A program made the position numbers and the translations under genes. The notes under the pieces are model-generated. The model saw only the letters and a list, made by a program, of their open reading frames with translations. It was not told where the DNA came from and ran no database searches. Positions 25,811 to 34,134 of a stretch of 36,844 nucleotides of DNA are shown piece after piece. This stretch comes from MGNI01 sp964353875 (GTDB lineage: Bacteria > Chloroflexota > Anaerolineae > Anaerolineales > E44-bin32), in contig CAYGXU010000020.1 in assembly GCA_964353875.1 (NCBI GenBank), positions 1 to 36,844 of the forward strand, read 5' to 3'. Positions within the stretch are counted from its first letter, which is position 1, and every line of letters begins with the position of its first letter.

Positions 25811-26500
25811 TCAGCGATTCCTTTTCTCATCCACTATCTGACCATCCAGCAAGGAGATGATCCTCTGCGTTTGCGCGGCGATGTCCGAATCATGGGTAAC
25901 AAAAATTAAAGTTGTTCCTTGTTCTTTATTCAGACCAAGCAGGATTTCAATAATTTCCAAACCTGACTTTGAATCCAGGTTGCCAGTCGGTTCGTCCGCC
26001 AGGATGATGGCGGGTTGATTGATCAAAGCTCGGGCTATGGCTACCCGTTGCTGCTGACCGCCGGAGAGTTCATTCGGTTTATGGTGAATACGATCTCCCA
26101 ACCCCACCGATTCCAACGCAGCGATCGCCTTGGCTCGCCGACCATTCACAACCCCAGAATAACGCATTGGCAATTCCACATTCGCTAGAGCTGTATGGCG
26201 ACCCAACAAGTTGAAGGTCTGAAAAACAAAGCCGACTTCGCGATTGCGTATGACCGCCAGTTCATCATCTTTCAAATCTGAAACCAGTTGACCATTGAGG
26301 TAGTAGGTCCCGCTGGTAGGCCGGTCAAGGGCGCCAAGTATGTTCATGAAGGTGCTCTTTCCTGAACCGGAAGGGCCCATGATCGCTAATATCTCACCCC
26401 GTTTCACTTTTAACGAAACACCACACAAGGCGTTTACCTCCACCTCTCCCATGTGGTAGACCTTGGTGATGTTCTCCGCTTCAATCACCCACTCGCTCAT
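25811..26500 (-). CDS. ABC transporter ATP-binding protein (MacB/LolD type)
   Basis: 229-residue ATPase for the adjacent FtsX-type permease. Walker A GPSGSGKST, Q-loop in VFQTFNLL, signature LSGGQQQRVAIARAL, Walker B IILADEPTGNLDS and switch His in FVTHDSD are all intact. The N-terminal ITKVYHMGEVEVNALCGVS is typical of this subfamily. The ATG comes 1 bp after the stop of the adaptor gene, so they are co-transcribed and likely coupled. Confidence 0.96.
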   Translation of the reverse strand: MSEWVIEAENITKVYHMGEVEVNALCGVSLKVKRGEILAIMGPSGSGKSTFMNILGALDRPTSGTYYLNGQLVSDLKDDELAVIRNREVGFVFQTFNLLGRHTALANVELPMRYSGVVNGRRAKAIAALESVGLGDRIHHKPNELSGGQQQRVAIARALINQPAIILADEPTGNLDSKSGLEIIEILLGLNKEQGTTLIFVTHDSDIAAQTQRIISLLDGQIVDEKRNR

Positions 26501-26501
26501 C

Positions 26502-27908
26502 TCACCGCCCTATGAAGGGAGGATGGGTGCCTTGCTCGAATTCTGAAGGTGGATTGAGCACGATCTGGTCTCCTTCAGCTAGCCCTCCTCCAATCACCTC
26601 ACTATACAAATCGGAAGAAGCGCCTAACTCAACTTCGATCTCCTCAAGCATGCTATCATTCAAAATATAGACCACCCTCTTCCCTTCTCGGACACGTACC
26701 GCCCGGTTCGGCACCAAAAGCACATTTTCTATTTGTCTCACAACGATATTCACAGCCGCGGTCAGGCCTGGACGAATCATCTCATCTGGATCAACCAGGA
26801 TTACCGTGACTTTAAAACCAACGATCCCTTGCACCGGCGTTCCGATAAAACCGACCTCGATCACCTCTCCTTCATACTCTTTACCCAGCATGGCATCAAA
26901 AGCAAGACTCACCTTCTGTCCCACCTGAATTCTGTTGATATCTACTTCGGAGATGTCAACATCAATCAGATAACGCGAAAGATCGGCCAATTTTACGACC
27001 GGTTGCCCTGGAGACACTTGATCTCCAGGAAGAATATCAATGGATGTAACCGTGCCTGCAAAGGGCGCCTCTAACAAGGGCAGATCTAGAGTGACCTGAG
27101 CTGCTGTGATGCGCGCCTCAAGTGCAGCAACATCCCTCTCATCCGGTCCATCGTTGATATCTTCCTGATCCTTTTCTGCCTGACGCAGATTTGCCTCCGC
27201 GAGTACGACTTCCGCATCCAGGATCGCCTGATCGATTTCCGTTGGACGACCCAGATACCAATTCAATTTTCTTAGAGCGGAGTCATAGCTGTTCTGAGCT
27301 GCGACCAGCTTTGTGAGCGCCAATGCTCTGGCGGGGTCATCCTTCGATCGTCCATAGTACAGGTTGTATTCTTTCAAGGCTTTATCCACCATATCTTCTG
27401 CTAATACAAGTTCCGCTTTGGCGGCATCGATGGTGGACTGGCTGGCGCGGTTGCCCTCCTGCTGAACATCCCACTTGTATTGAGCGTCCTTAAGGGCATC
27501 CTGGGCTTGAGCCAAAGCCAGTTGAGCCCTGGCCTTCGCCTGATCGGCATCATACAACTCCGCGAGCGCTTTCTCTGCTGATGCCAGCTCCGCTTCGGCC
27601 AAGATCACCTGAGTCGACAAGGAAGACTGCTCTAACGTCGCTATAACCTCTCCCTTTTGAACGACATCACCCACCTCTACTAAAACCTGCTCAACTATGC
27701 CTGTTGTTTGGAAGGCAAGAATCCCCGATTGATCGGCACGGACGGTTCCCGTTGCCCCTACCAACGCCACCAGCGGACCTCGCGTTATTTCAACGGTTTG
27801 AAATGCCTCCTGTAGCTTAGCATTTCTATTCGCTCGATAGGCTCTTAAGGCAAAAAATCCTCCAACGCCAATAATTATGATCAATATTAACCAGACCCAA
27901 CGTTTCAT
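26502..27908 (-). CDS. MacA/HlyD-like efflux adaptor subunit
   Basis: 468 residues. An N-terminal signal-anchor helix (VWLILIIIIGVGGFFALRAY), a first lipoyl half with GIVEQVLVEVGDVVQKGEVIATLE, a long alpha-helical hairpin about 95-275 rich in Ala/Glu/Gln (coiled coil), the second lipoyl half (LPLLEAPFAGTVTSIDILPGDQV), a beta-barrel and a membrane-proximal domain. This is the standard order of periplasmic adaptor proteins that pair with MacB. The hairpin is longer than in many MacA proteins. Its ATG overlaps the preceding stop (ATGA). Confidence 0.93.
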   Translation of the reverse strand: MKRWVWLILIIIIGVGGFFALRAYRANRNAKLQEAFQTVEITRGPLVALVGATGTVRADQSGILAFQTTGIVEQVLVEVGDVVQKGEVIATLEQSSLSTQVILAEAELASAEKALAELYDADQAKARAQLALAQAQDALKDAQYKWDVQQEGNRASQSTIDAAKAELVLAEDMVDKALKEYNLYYGRSKDDPARALALTKLVAAQNSYDSALRKLNWYLGRPTEIDQAILDAEVVLAEANLRQAEKDQEDINDGPDERDVAALEARITAAQVTLDLPLLEAPFAGTVTSIDILPGDQVSPGQPVVKLADLSRYLIDVDISEVDINRIQVGQKVSLAFDAMLGKEYEGEVIEVGFIGTPVQGIVGFKVTVILVDPDEMIRPGLTAAVNIVVRQIENVLLVPNRAVRVREGKRVVYILNDSMLEEIEVELGASSDLYSEVIGGGLAEGDQIVLNPPSEFEQGTHPPFIGR

Positions 27909-28576
27909 CTTTCATCCTCCATAAAGGGTCGAAGCGTCCAAGTTCTGCCGCTGCCAAAGCGTGTTGAAATGACAACGCCCAGGCTCACAAAAACCACAAT
28001 GATCAACACAACCAGACCGATCAGCGGAATCCGCACAATGGAGAAGATGATAAAAATGCCAAATGCAAGCTGAGGTAAGGGATTCATCCCCTTCCATCCT
28101 GCGCGATCAAAGAACTCCCGGCCTAATTCATAACTCACACTCACCATCCCCATCAGGGCTAAAACGAAGACGCCCATAAAAACCAAAAATGTGACCGGAA
28201 AAGTATACACCGATAACGCTGAAAGCATTCCAAGGCCAATAACAGTGATCGTCGTAAGGAGACCTACCAAGGCGGACTGCCAAAATATTCGCGTTCCTCT
28301 TCTGAAGGAGCTCGCCATAAATTGAATCCTTTTCGGCGCGATGTACATCGTTAGACCACTGACCAGAAAAACGGATAATAAAGTGGCAAATAAGCTTAGA
28401 AGACGCTGGAAGGCACCTCTCTCTCCGGAAGTACCCGCCAGCAGTCGCTGACGCATTCCAAAAGGTCCTATCCAAGGAAGCCAGGACCAGGGTCGCTCAA
28501 ACAATAATTCGGATGCAAGCAGAATGACAAACGAGAGTATCAATACCACGATCAAAAGGATCTTCCATTTATTCAT
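27905..28576 (-). CDS. Polytopic membrane protein of the ECF-exporter operon
   Basis: 223 residues, no family recognised. Predicted helices lie near 5-25, 60-82, 102-125, 128-150 and one or two in 170-205. A short loop rich in Trp/Pro (WSWLPWIGPFGMRQR) follows the first helix. It overlaps both neighbours by 4 bp (ATGA at each end), so it is tightly coupled between the putative anti-sigma gene and the adaptor gene. It might be a sensor or an accessory part of the exporter; nothing in the sequence decides this. Confidence 0.82.
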   Translation of the reverse strand: MNKWKILLIVVLILSFVILLASELLFERPWSWLPWIGPFGMRQRLLAGTSGERGAFQRLLSLFATLLSVFLVSGLTMYIAPKRIQFMASSFRRGTRIFWQSALVGLLTTITVIGLGMLSALSVYTFPVTFLVFMGVFVLALMGMVSVSYELGREFFDRAGWKGMNPLPQLAFGIFIIFSIVRIPLIGLVVLIIVVFVSLGVVISTRFGSGRTWTLRPFMEDER

Positions 28577-29007
28577 TGAATCGTTCCTTCGCTCCTCTTT
28601 GTTCTACTTAGAATCGCATCGAGGCTGATCATCGCTGGAAGAGCCAAGAGTATCACCGCCAGAATCATTAACCCTTCAATTTTGGGCACATGATCCCCTA
28701 CCCAGGATTCAAACGACTGAAAGAGATCGAGAGACGCGTGCGGCGGTGATTCAATCGCTAATTGTATCCAGCTCCTAATTCCCTGCATGGAGAGGGGGGG
28801 TATGAGTGCCATGAACTCATTGAAATTCACCAAGATGAGTGCACTGCCAATGATTGCAAACAATCCCCAAAAGGCCATGATAACGAGGCGTACGCGTTGT
28901 CTTCTACGCCGATGAAGGGCGATATTGGCCTTTATACGATCGATGAAATCTGGCGTCGGCGGCTCACATGGATTTTCATAGAGGAGCTCATCCAACCCAT
29001 CCCACAT
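28573..29007 (-). CDS. Putative membrane anti-sigma factor
   Basis: 144 residues. About 40 cytoplasmic residues (PPTPDFIDRIKANIALHRRRRQR), a transmembrane helix (LVIMAFWGLFAIIGSALILVNF), an outer loop of about 45 residues and a second helix near 117-135. The N-terminal layout is like anti-sigma factors encoded after ECF sigma genes, but the zinc HxxxCxxC motif of the ZAS class is absent, so the role is inferred from position and topology. Its start lies 20 bp inside the end of the sigma gene. Confidence 0.7.
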   Translation of the reverse strand: MWDGLDELLYENPCEPPTPDFIDRIKANIALHRRRRQRVRLVIMAFWGLFAIIGSALILVNFNEFMALIPPLSMQGIRSWIQLAIESPPHASLDLFQSFESWVGDHVPKIEGLMILAVILLALPAMISLDAILSRTKRSEGTIQ

Positions 29008-29548
29008 CTACAACCTCCATCCAGCGCCTCAAGTGGGTTTTACCGCGGCGCAAATACGTTCGTACGGTGTTTATTGGCAATCCCAAGATCGTCGCAGTCT
29101 CCTCATAGCTCATTTCTGCATCGTAACGCAAGGCAAGTACCATACGATATTCCAGACGGAGCACATTCAGCCCCGCCTGCAAACGCTCGAGTGCCTCCTC
29201 TCGAAGGATGGTCTCCTCTGGTCCCATCCCCCTATCCATCCATTCCACCTCCTCATCTCCTAAATCAGAGAAGTCCAGCGGCTGCTTCTTACGCCAAACG
29301 TCACAGGCGACATTCAAGGCTATGCGCGCCAGCCAAGGGAAGAAAGGAAGATTAGGATCGCAGCGACGGATGGCTTTCCAGGCGCGCAACCATGCCTCCT
29401 GAACGATATTCTCAGCCTCGCCTCGATCGTTTGCCAACCGACGGATAAGTCGGAACAGTCTGTCATTGTATCTCTCAACAAGACAATTAAAGGCCTCGTC
29501 ATCACCTGATTGAGCTTCAATGAGTGTACGATCGATCTGACTCTCCAC
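28988..29548 (-). CDS. ECF-family RNA polymerase sigma factor
   Basis: 186 residues. Sigma region 2 spans FNCLVERYNDRLFRLIRRL, ENIVQEAWLRAWKAI (-10 recognition helix) and FFPWLARIALNVACDVWRKK. After an acidic linker, region 4 has YRMVLALRYDAEMSYEETA, ILGLPINTVRTYLRRGKTHL (helix-turn-helix). There is no region 3, as expected for ECF sigmas (RpoE/SigW class). I chose the GTG at 29546-29548, with AGGA 6 nt upstream; a GTG five codons earlier lies almost at the inverted repeat and has no ribosome site. It is the first gene of an operon with a putative anti-sigma, a membrane protein and a MacAB-type exporter, probably their regulator. Confidence 0.95.
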   Translation of the reverse strand: MESQIDRTLIEAQSGDDEAFNCLVERYNDRLFRLIRRLANDRGEAENIVQEAWLRAWKAIRRCDPNLPFFPWLARIALNVACDVWRKKQPLDFSDLGDEEVEWMDRGMGPEETILREEALERLQAGLNVLRLEYRMVLALRYDAEMSYEETATILGLPINTVRTYLRRGKTHLRRWMEVVDVGWVG

Positions 29549-29564
29549 TTCATTTCCTATCACG

Positions 29565-29597
29565 GTTAACTAACGAAAAAGTTTCATATTAGTTAAC
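29565..29597. promoter_or_regulatory. Perfect inverted repeat over the ECF operon promoter
   Basis: GTTAACTAA (29565-29573) and TTAGTTAAC (29589-29597) form a perfect 9-bp inverted repeat with a 15-bp spacer. It covers the -10 box and start region of the sigma operon promoter, the place of a repressor operator. No candidate repressor gene lies beside it. Confidence 0.6.
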
Positions 29598-29613
29598 ATG
29601 CCCTGCTTGCCAA
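29586..29613 (-). promoter_or_regulatory. Possible sigma-70 promoter of the ECF operon
   Basis: Minus-strand TTGGCA (29608-29613), 16-bp spacer, TAATAT (29586-29591), predicting a start near 29579. A weaker ECF-like alternative exists: GAAAC, 16 bp, CGTGAT just downstream, which would allow autoregulation. Confidence 0.4.
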
Positions 29614-29858
29614 ATTCATTTAGCAGGAATAATCAGTTGAATTGTACCGCGTCGATGGCTGTTCTATCCTCGCGGCTTTCTCCTGATATGTGACACCTGT
29701 CATTTATAGTGATGACATCTGCGACTGAACTCCTTTAACTTTGGTCTTTATCATCAAGGCAAATATTGAAGGGAATTTTTGATATAAATGTATCGAGAAA
29801 ACTTTGATCGAACCTCGAAAACAACCTCAAGAAGATAGGATAGGCCGAAGGAGGCATC

Positions 29859-31295
29859 ATGGCCAGCGATTCAAACGAACAGCCCACCATCGATCGAAAA
29901 GAACGGATGAAAATCCCCCCCGTGGAACTCACCGCGCGGCCGGTCGAAGAGCGAATTCAGGACTTCGATCCAACCTTCCTCTACATCTCGCCTGAGGAAG
30001 CCATTCAAGCAGCCAAGCGTTGTCTTCATTGTCCTGATCCAGCTCCATGTTATCGCGCTTGTCCTGTCAACAATGATATCCCCGCTGCCATGTGGCGCAT
30101 TGAAGAAGGTGATTTCATCGGTGCGGCTGAGATTTATCGACAAACCAGCTCGATGCCGGAAATTTGTGGTCTTGTTTGCCCTCACGAAGAGCTATGTATG
30201 GGATCGTGTGTCCGTTTCAAGCGCGGCGAACCCGTGGTCACTGGCGCCTTGGAGGCTTTTGTTACCGATTACCAACGTAAGAATTCTGAGATCAGCATCC
30301 CCGTCGGAAAACCAACTGGAAAGAAAGTTGCCATCATCGGTTCAGGACCAGCAGGCTTGTCCTGTGCCGAGCAACTGATTCGTAAAGGGCACAAGGTGAC
30401 CATTTTTGAAGAAAAATCCGCACCCGGGGGACTGCTTGTTTTCGGCATCCCCAATTTTAAATTGGCCAAGGAGGTCGTTAACTCCGTGATTGGGGATCTC
30501 AAAAAAGCTGGTGTGGAATTTATATACAATACTCGCATTGGTAAGGAAAAGACCATTGACGAGTTGTTCAATCACGGATACGATGCGGCCTTCATCGGCA
30601 TAGGAACAGGGATCGATGCCAGCATGAAAGCTCCAGGCATCGACCTTCCTGGGATCTATCAGGCATCGGAATTCCTCATACGAGCGAACATGGACAGTGA
30701 CCTTGTTCCTGATGGAATGAGGGGCGAGCTTGAGATGGGTGAACGTGTTGCTGTGATCGGGGGTGGAGACACGGCTTCCGACTGTCTTCGCTGTGCCATC
30801 CGCCTTGGAGCCAAAGAAGTAGTCTGCCTCTACCGACGTACGGAAGCCGAGATGCCCGGGAATCCCAAAGATCGCAAGTTGGCCAAAGAAGAGGGAGCAA
30901 AATACCGATTCCTGACTCAGCCGGTATCCTATATCGCCGGCCCGGACGGTCGCGTGAGCGCCGTGGAATGTCTACAATGCGAACTGGGCGAGCCAGACGA
31001 GAGTGGTCGCAGGCGTCCCATCCCCATTGAGGGATCGAATTTCACTGTACCCGTGGATAGTGTCATTCTGGCATTAGGCTACTGGCCGGATGAGACCCTT
31101 GGAAAGACCACACAAAGCCTGGAAACACACGATTGGGGCTTGATCACCATTGATCCGGAAACCTATCAGACCTCCAGACCGGGAATATTCGCTGGCGGCG
31201 ATGCGGTCACAGGACCGAAACTGGTCGTCACAGCCATGCAGGCAGGACGAAAAGCCGCTGAGTCGATCGATCATTATCTTTCAAAACGCAAGTAA
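29859..31295 (+). CDS. GltD-like NADPH-dependent FAD/iron-sulfur oxidoreductase
   Basis: 478 residues, like the small subunit of glutamate synthase and its relatives (NfnB, SudA). The N-terminal Fer4_20 domain carries cysteines in CLHCPDPAPCYRACPVNND and CGLVCPHEELCMGSC for two [4Fe-4S] clusters. The FAD site is IIGSGPAGLSCAEQL, the NADPH site VIGGGDTASDCLRCAIRLGA, and the C-terminus has IFAGGDAVTGPKLVVTAMQAG. The large glutamate synthase subunit is not adjacent, so the electron partner is unknown and glutamate synthase, sulfide dehydrogenase and NADH-ferredoxin transhydrogenase roles all remain possible. GAAGGAGG precedes the ATG; a terminator follows. Confidence 0.88.
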   Translation: MASDSNEQPTIDRKERMKIPPVELTARPVEERIQDFDPTFLYISPEEAIQAAKRCLHCPDPAPCYRACPVNNDIPAAMWRIEEGDFIGAAEIYRQTSSMPEICGLVCPHEELCMGSCVRFKRGEPVVTGALEAFVTDYQRKNSEISIPVGKPTGKKVAIIGSGPAGLSCAEQLIRKGHKVTIFEEKSAPGGLLVFGIPNFKLAKEVVNSVIGDLKKAGVEFIYNTRIGKEKTIDELFNHGYDAAFIGIGTGIDASMKAPGIDLPGIYQASEFLIRANMDSDLVPDGMRGELEMGERVAVIGGGDTASDCLRCAIRLGAKEVVCLYRRTEAEMPGNPKDRKLAKEEGAKYRFLTQPVSYIAGPDGRVSAVECLQCELGEPDESGRRRPIPIEGSNFTVPVDSVILALGYWPDETLGKTTQSLETHDWGLITIDPETYQTSRPGIFAGGDAVTGPKLVVTAMQAGRKAAESIDHYLSKRK

Positions 31296-31318
31296 TCCGT
31301 TTATCAACCCTAATATAG

Positions 31319-31353
31319 CCCTATAGAGAAGGCCTCCTCTGTAGGGCGTTTTT
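31319..31353 (+). terminator. Rho-independent terminator of the GltD-like gene
   Basis: CCCTATAGAG (31319-31328) pairs with CTCTGTAGGG (31337-31346), a 10-bp stem with one G-U, followed by CGTTTTT. Confidence 0.85.
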
Positions 31354-31374
31354 ATAAACCTGATGCATTAACGC

Positions 31375-31420
31375 TATAATCTCTTCAATGGCTCAAGTTA
31401 TGGAATACGATGAGGATTGA
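31375..31420 (+). promoter_or_regulatory. -10 box and leaderless 10-codon ORF before queG
   Basis: TATAAT (31375-31380) is followed after 7 nt by ATG at 31388, the same spacing as at alr and miaB. The frame encodes MAQVMEYDED and stops at 31420, 66 nt before the queG start. The -35 region (TTATAA, 31352-31357) is poor. It is either a leaderless leader peptide or a chance ATG at the queG transcription start. Confidence 0.35.
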
Positions 31421-31486
31421 GAAATCATTTCGAATAGCCTCATCCATCCCAAGCTCTGGTTATTCGACCCTCCCTTGGAGAAGGCC

Positions 31487-32647
31487 ATGAACTCCAGGTT
31501 GGCTGCTCTCACCACACACATCAAGCAAGAAGCAAGCAAAATGGGTTTCACCCTGGTCGGGGTGACAAGCCCTTCACCCCCCTTGCATTTCGATGTGTAC
31601 CAGCATTGGATCGAAGCGGATCGACATGGGGCTATGAGCTATCTGGCTGCCGAGGTTGGCTTTCAACGCCGTGCCGATCCTTGCCGAATCCTCCCAGAAT
31701 GCCAATCGATCCTTGTTGCCGCCATAAATTATCTTCCTAAAATTCAGCCAAAGGAACATTCTGGTCAGGCAAAGATTGGCAGTTACGCCCTCGGTCAGGA
31801 TTATCATCACGTGTTTGAAACGCGCTTGCGCGACTTGGTAGAGATCATTGAGCATCTCGTCGGTTCCTCCATACCCCACCGGATTTACGCCGACACTGGC
31901 CCCCTGCTCGAACGCGAATTCGCCCAACGCGCCGGGTTGGGCTGGATTGGAAAGAACACTTGCCTTATTCATCCCGGGCTCGGTTCCCACTTTGTCCTGG
32001 GAGAAATTCTTTTAGGGACCGAACTCCAAGCTGACAAACCATTCCATCACGATTACTGCGGCACATGCTCACGGTGCATCGAAGCTTGCCCGACCCAATG
32101 CATCCTCCCTAACCGTACGATCGATGCTCGTAGATGCATCTCTTATCTCACGATTGAATTCCGCGATGTAATCCCACATAAGTTACGGCCTCACATGGGA
32201 ACCTGGATCTTTGGTTGCGACATTTGCCAACAGGTCTGCCCATGGAATCAGCGTTTTGCAAAGGTGACGAAGATAGCTGAATTCCAACCACACCCTTTCT
32301 TTACACATGCTCTCATCGAGGACTTCCTGGCACTTGAGCCAGAAACTTATCGGAGATTATTTCAACATAGTCCCTTAAAACGCCCGAAATTCAGCGGAAT
32401 AATCCGTAATGCCCTCGTGGCTGCCGGCAACAGTGGTGATGTGAGGCTCTTGCCCCAGCTTGTTCGTTGGCTGCAGGATAATACGGAACCTCTCCTACGC
32501 ATTCATGCTGCCTGGGCAGTGGGCCGAATGAAATGCCAGCCCGCTTTGGACATCTTACAGAAGGCAGGCCGGACAGAAAACGATCCGCTTGTCTTTGAGG
32601 AAATCCAGCGAGCCATTAACGAATTTCACACCCCATTCAAAAAGTGA
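31487..32647 (+). CDS. queG: Epoxyqueuosine reductase
   Basis: 386 residues. A cobalamin-dependent iron-sulfur enzyme that reduces epoxyqueuosine to queuosine in tRNA, the last step of the pathway that includes Tgt. The N-terminal half contains YADTGPLLEREFAQRAGLGWIGKN (substrate and catalytic Asp region). Two [4Fe-4S] motifs follow: CGTCSRCIEACPTQCI and CDICQQVCPWN. The C-terminus holds HEAT-like repeats (RNALVAAGNSGD, RIHAAWAVGRM) as in the long QueG forms. I chose the ATG after GGAGAAGGCC; a TTG four codons earlier overlaps this ribosome site. Confidence 0.95.
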   Translation: MNSRLAALTTHIKQEASKMGFTLVGVTSPSPPLHFDVYQHWIEADRHGAMSYLAAEVGFQRRADPCRILPECQSILVAAINYLPKIQPKEHSGQAKIGSYALGQDYHHVFETRLRDLVEIIEHLVGSSIPHRIYADTGPLLEREFAQRAGLGWIGKNTCLIHPGLGSHFVLGEILLGTELQADKPFHHDYCGTCSRCIEACPTQCILPNRTIDARRCISYLTIEFRDVIPHKLRPHMGTWIFGCDICQQVCPWNQRFAKVTKIAEFQPHPFFTHALIEDFLALEPETYRRLFQHSPLKRPKFSGIIRNALVAAGNSGDVRLLPQLVRWLQDNTEPLLRIHAAWAVGRMKCQPALDILQKAGRTENDPLVFEEIQRAINEFHTPFKK

Positions 32648-33230
32648 GGTCAGAAGATCTATTTATAAACCTTCTGCTTGTTTTGCTTGAGAAGGGAACA
32701 ATGGATGCCCTTCCCAACATGGCGAAGCGACGCAAGGAATGGCGTTGATGATCGCTGGAAAGCCATCCCCTAAAATCCCATAATTGAGTCGCTGCTATCC
32801 ATCGGTCCCGCCCAAATGATCCAAAAGCAGGCCGGGCTGCCATCCCCGATCGAACATGATCATCCTTAGCGCCATAGACAAAGAATTATCTTAGCCATTC
32901 AGGCACAGGCCCTGAAGGTCTGTTATCCAATCCAATCATGCCTTTCAAACGCAAATTTCCCGCAAATTGAACAACTTGTTTTGCCAGAACGCCCTTACAG
33001 GGCTGTGTTTATAAGCAAGGTTGAGTTGTTACAAAATTTCTTTTTTTGAGATTTTTAGCCACCAGAACTCGAGTCATCTGGAAGCCATTGCCGGGATCCA
33101 ATCAAATCCATCCTGCAATGGCACATGATCATGCCCCAAAGCAGATTGTGGCAATCAAGCATTCGTACTCGTGAGGAGAGCCTATCTTCTTAGATCGATA
33201 TTCATGATCAGAAATGAGGGGATAGCAATA
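32648..33230. other. Intergenic region without a supported gene
   Basis: No convincing coding sequence. Between 32967 and 33047 there is a possible structured element: outer arms ACAACT (32971-32976) and AGTTGT (33024-33029), an inner stem GCCCT/AGGGC (32991-32995 with 32999-33003) and a T-run at 33041-33047. It could be a weak distal terminator of queG or a small RNA; I cannot decide. Confidence 0.35.
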
Positions 33231-33266
33231 AACCTCCCAAGGTCGAATTTCCCATGGGAGGTTTTT
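33231..33266. terminator. Bidirectional terminator downstream of the LysM gene
   Basis: AACCTCCCA (33231-33239) and TGGGAGGTT (33255-33263) form a 9-bp stem. TTTTT follows on the plus strand and TTTATTG on the minus strand, the latter 30 bp after the LysM gene stop. Confidence 0.75.
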
Positions 33267-33294
33267 CCGGAAAGAATTGAACTCTTGAGAGAAA

Positions 33295-34011
33295 TTAACT
33301 GCTCGAGGTGACTGACGGTGTCACCAACGGAGTCGCCGAGGGCGTACCTGGTAACGGAGTTCTCGTTGGTGTCGGAGTCGCCCCCACACTAATGATCAAC
33401 AACGTGCCAATGCCGATCGTGTTCGGGTCCTCAATCTCATTTTCTTTGGCTATCTTCTCTGCTGTTGTAAAGAAAGCTGCTGCGATCGTTTCGAGCGTAT
33501 CCCCAGGTTTTACAAAGTACTTGATCTTATCCCCTGGTTTTAAATCCGCTGGCAGAGGAGTCGCCGTAGGCAGCTCGGAGGCAGGGTCGGGAATAGTCAA
33601 CTCTGTCCCAACCGGGACATTACTGGGATCTTCAATCTTATTGTAGGCAACGATAAGTTCGATCGTGACTTTATACTTCTCGGCGATCGACCATAAGGAC
33701 TCACCCAATTCAACCAGGTGGGTTTTCGGCCATTCGGGTGTAGGTGTGTCTGAGGGCGTCGGGGTCAATGTGATCGTTGGGGTTAATGTTGGAGTGACGG
33801 GAGTGTTCGTCGGGCTTGCTGTGGGGGTTGGACTGGGATTAAAAAATGGAATCTTGGGTGCTTGCCCTCCTGTGAACCAGATGACAATCAGGAAAATTCC
33901 CACAACGACCAGGACAATTGCCAATCCACTAAGCAAAATCGGGACCGTCCTATTGCGACGTCGCCTGTATGCTTCAATCACCTCGGATACATCATGCTCT
34001 GATTCAGACAT
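33295..34011 (-). CDS. Membrane-anchored protein with two LysM domains
   Basis: 238 residues. A charged cytoplasmic start (SESEHDVSEVIEAYRRRRNR), one transmembrane helix (about 24-47), a Pro/Thr linker of TPT repeats (about 58-92), then two LysM repeats: THLVELGESLWSIAEKY to GTELTIP (about 97-141) and YFVKPGDTLETIAAAFF to GTLLIIS (about 165-209), and another Thr/Pro tail. LysM binds N-acetylglucosamine polymers such as peptidoglycan, so the protein probably ties the membrane to the wall. No catalytic domain is present. GGGAGGGAG precedes the ATG. It follows the esterase gene on the same strand after 123 bp. Confidence 0.9.
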   Translation of the reverse strand: MSESEHDVSEVIEAYRRRRNRTVPILLSGLAIVLVVVGIFLIVIWFTGGQAPKIPFFNPSPTPTASPTNTPVTPTLTPTITLTPTPSDTPTPEWPKTHLVELGESLWSIAEKYKVTIELIVAYNKIEDPSNVPVGTELTIPDPASELPTATPLPADLKPGDKIKYFVKPGDTLETIAAAFFTTAEKIAKENEIEDPNTIGIGTLLIISVGATPTPTRTPLPGTPSATPLVTPSVTSSS

Positions 34012-34134
34012 CGCGCTCCCTCCCCAGTTGGATCTGGTCAGAAATCTGAATACCGGCCATCACCATTGTACTCTAATTCTCAGGTTATGGCAGAATGGTT
34101 AATGGATGATAATTATGTCAACTAATTTGCTTTT

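Noticed and set aside
28988..29563. Upstream GTG at 29563 as the ECF sigma start
   Set aside because: It lies next to the promoter inverted repeat and has no ribosome site, whereas the GTG at 29548 has AGGA at the right distance.
33301..33850. Possible short tandem repeats or CRISPR-like array in the LysM gene
   Set aside because: The periodicity comes from Thr/Pro codons in linker regions and from the two LysM domains; there are no regular repeats with spacers.
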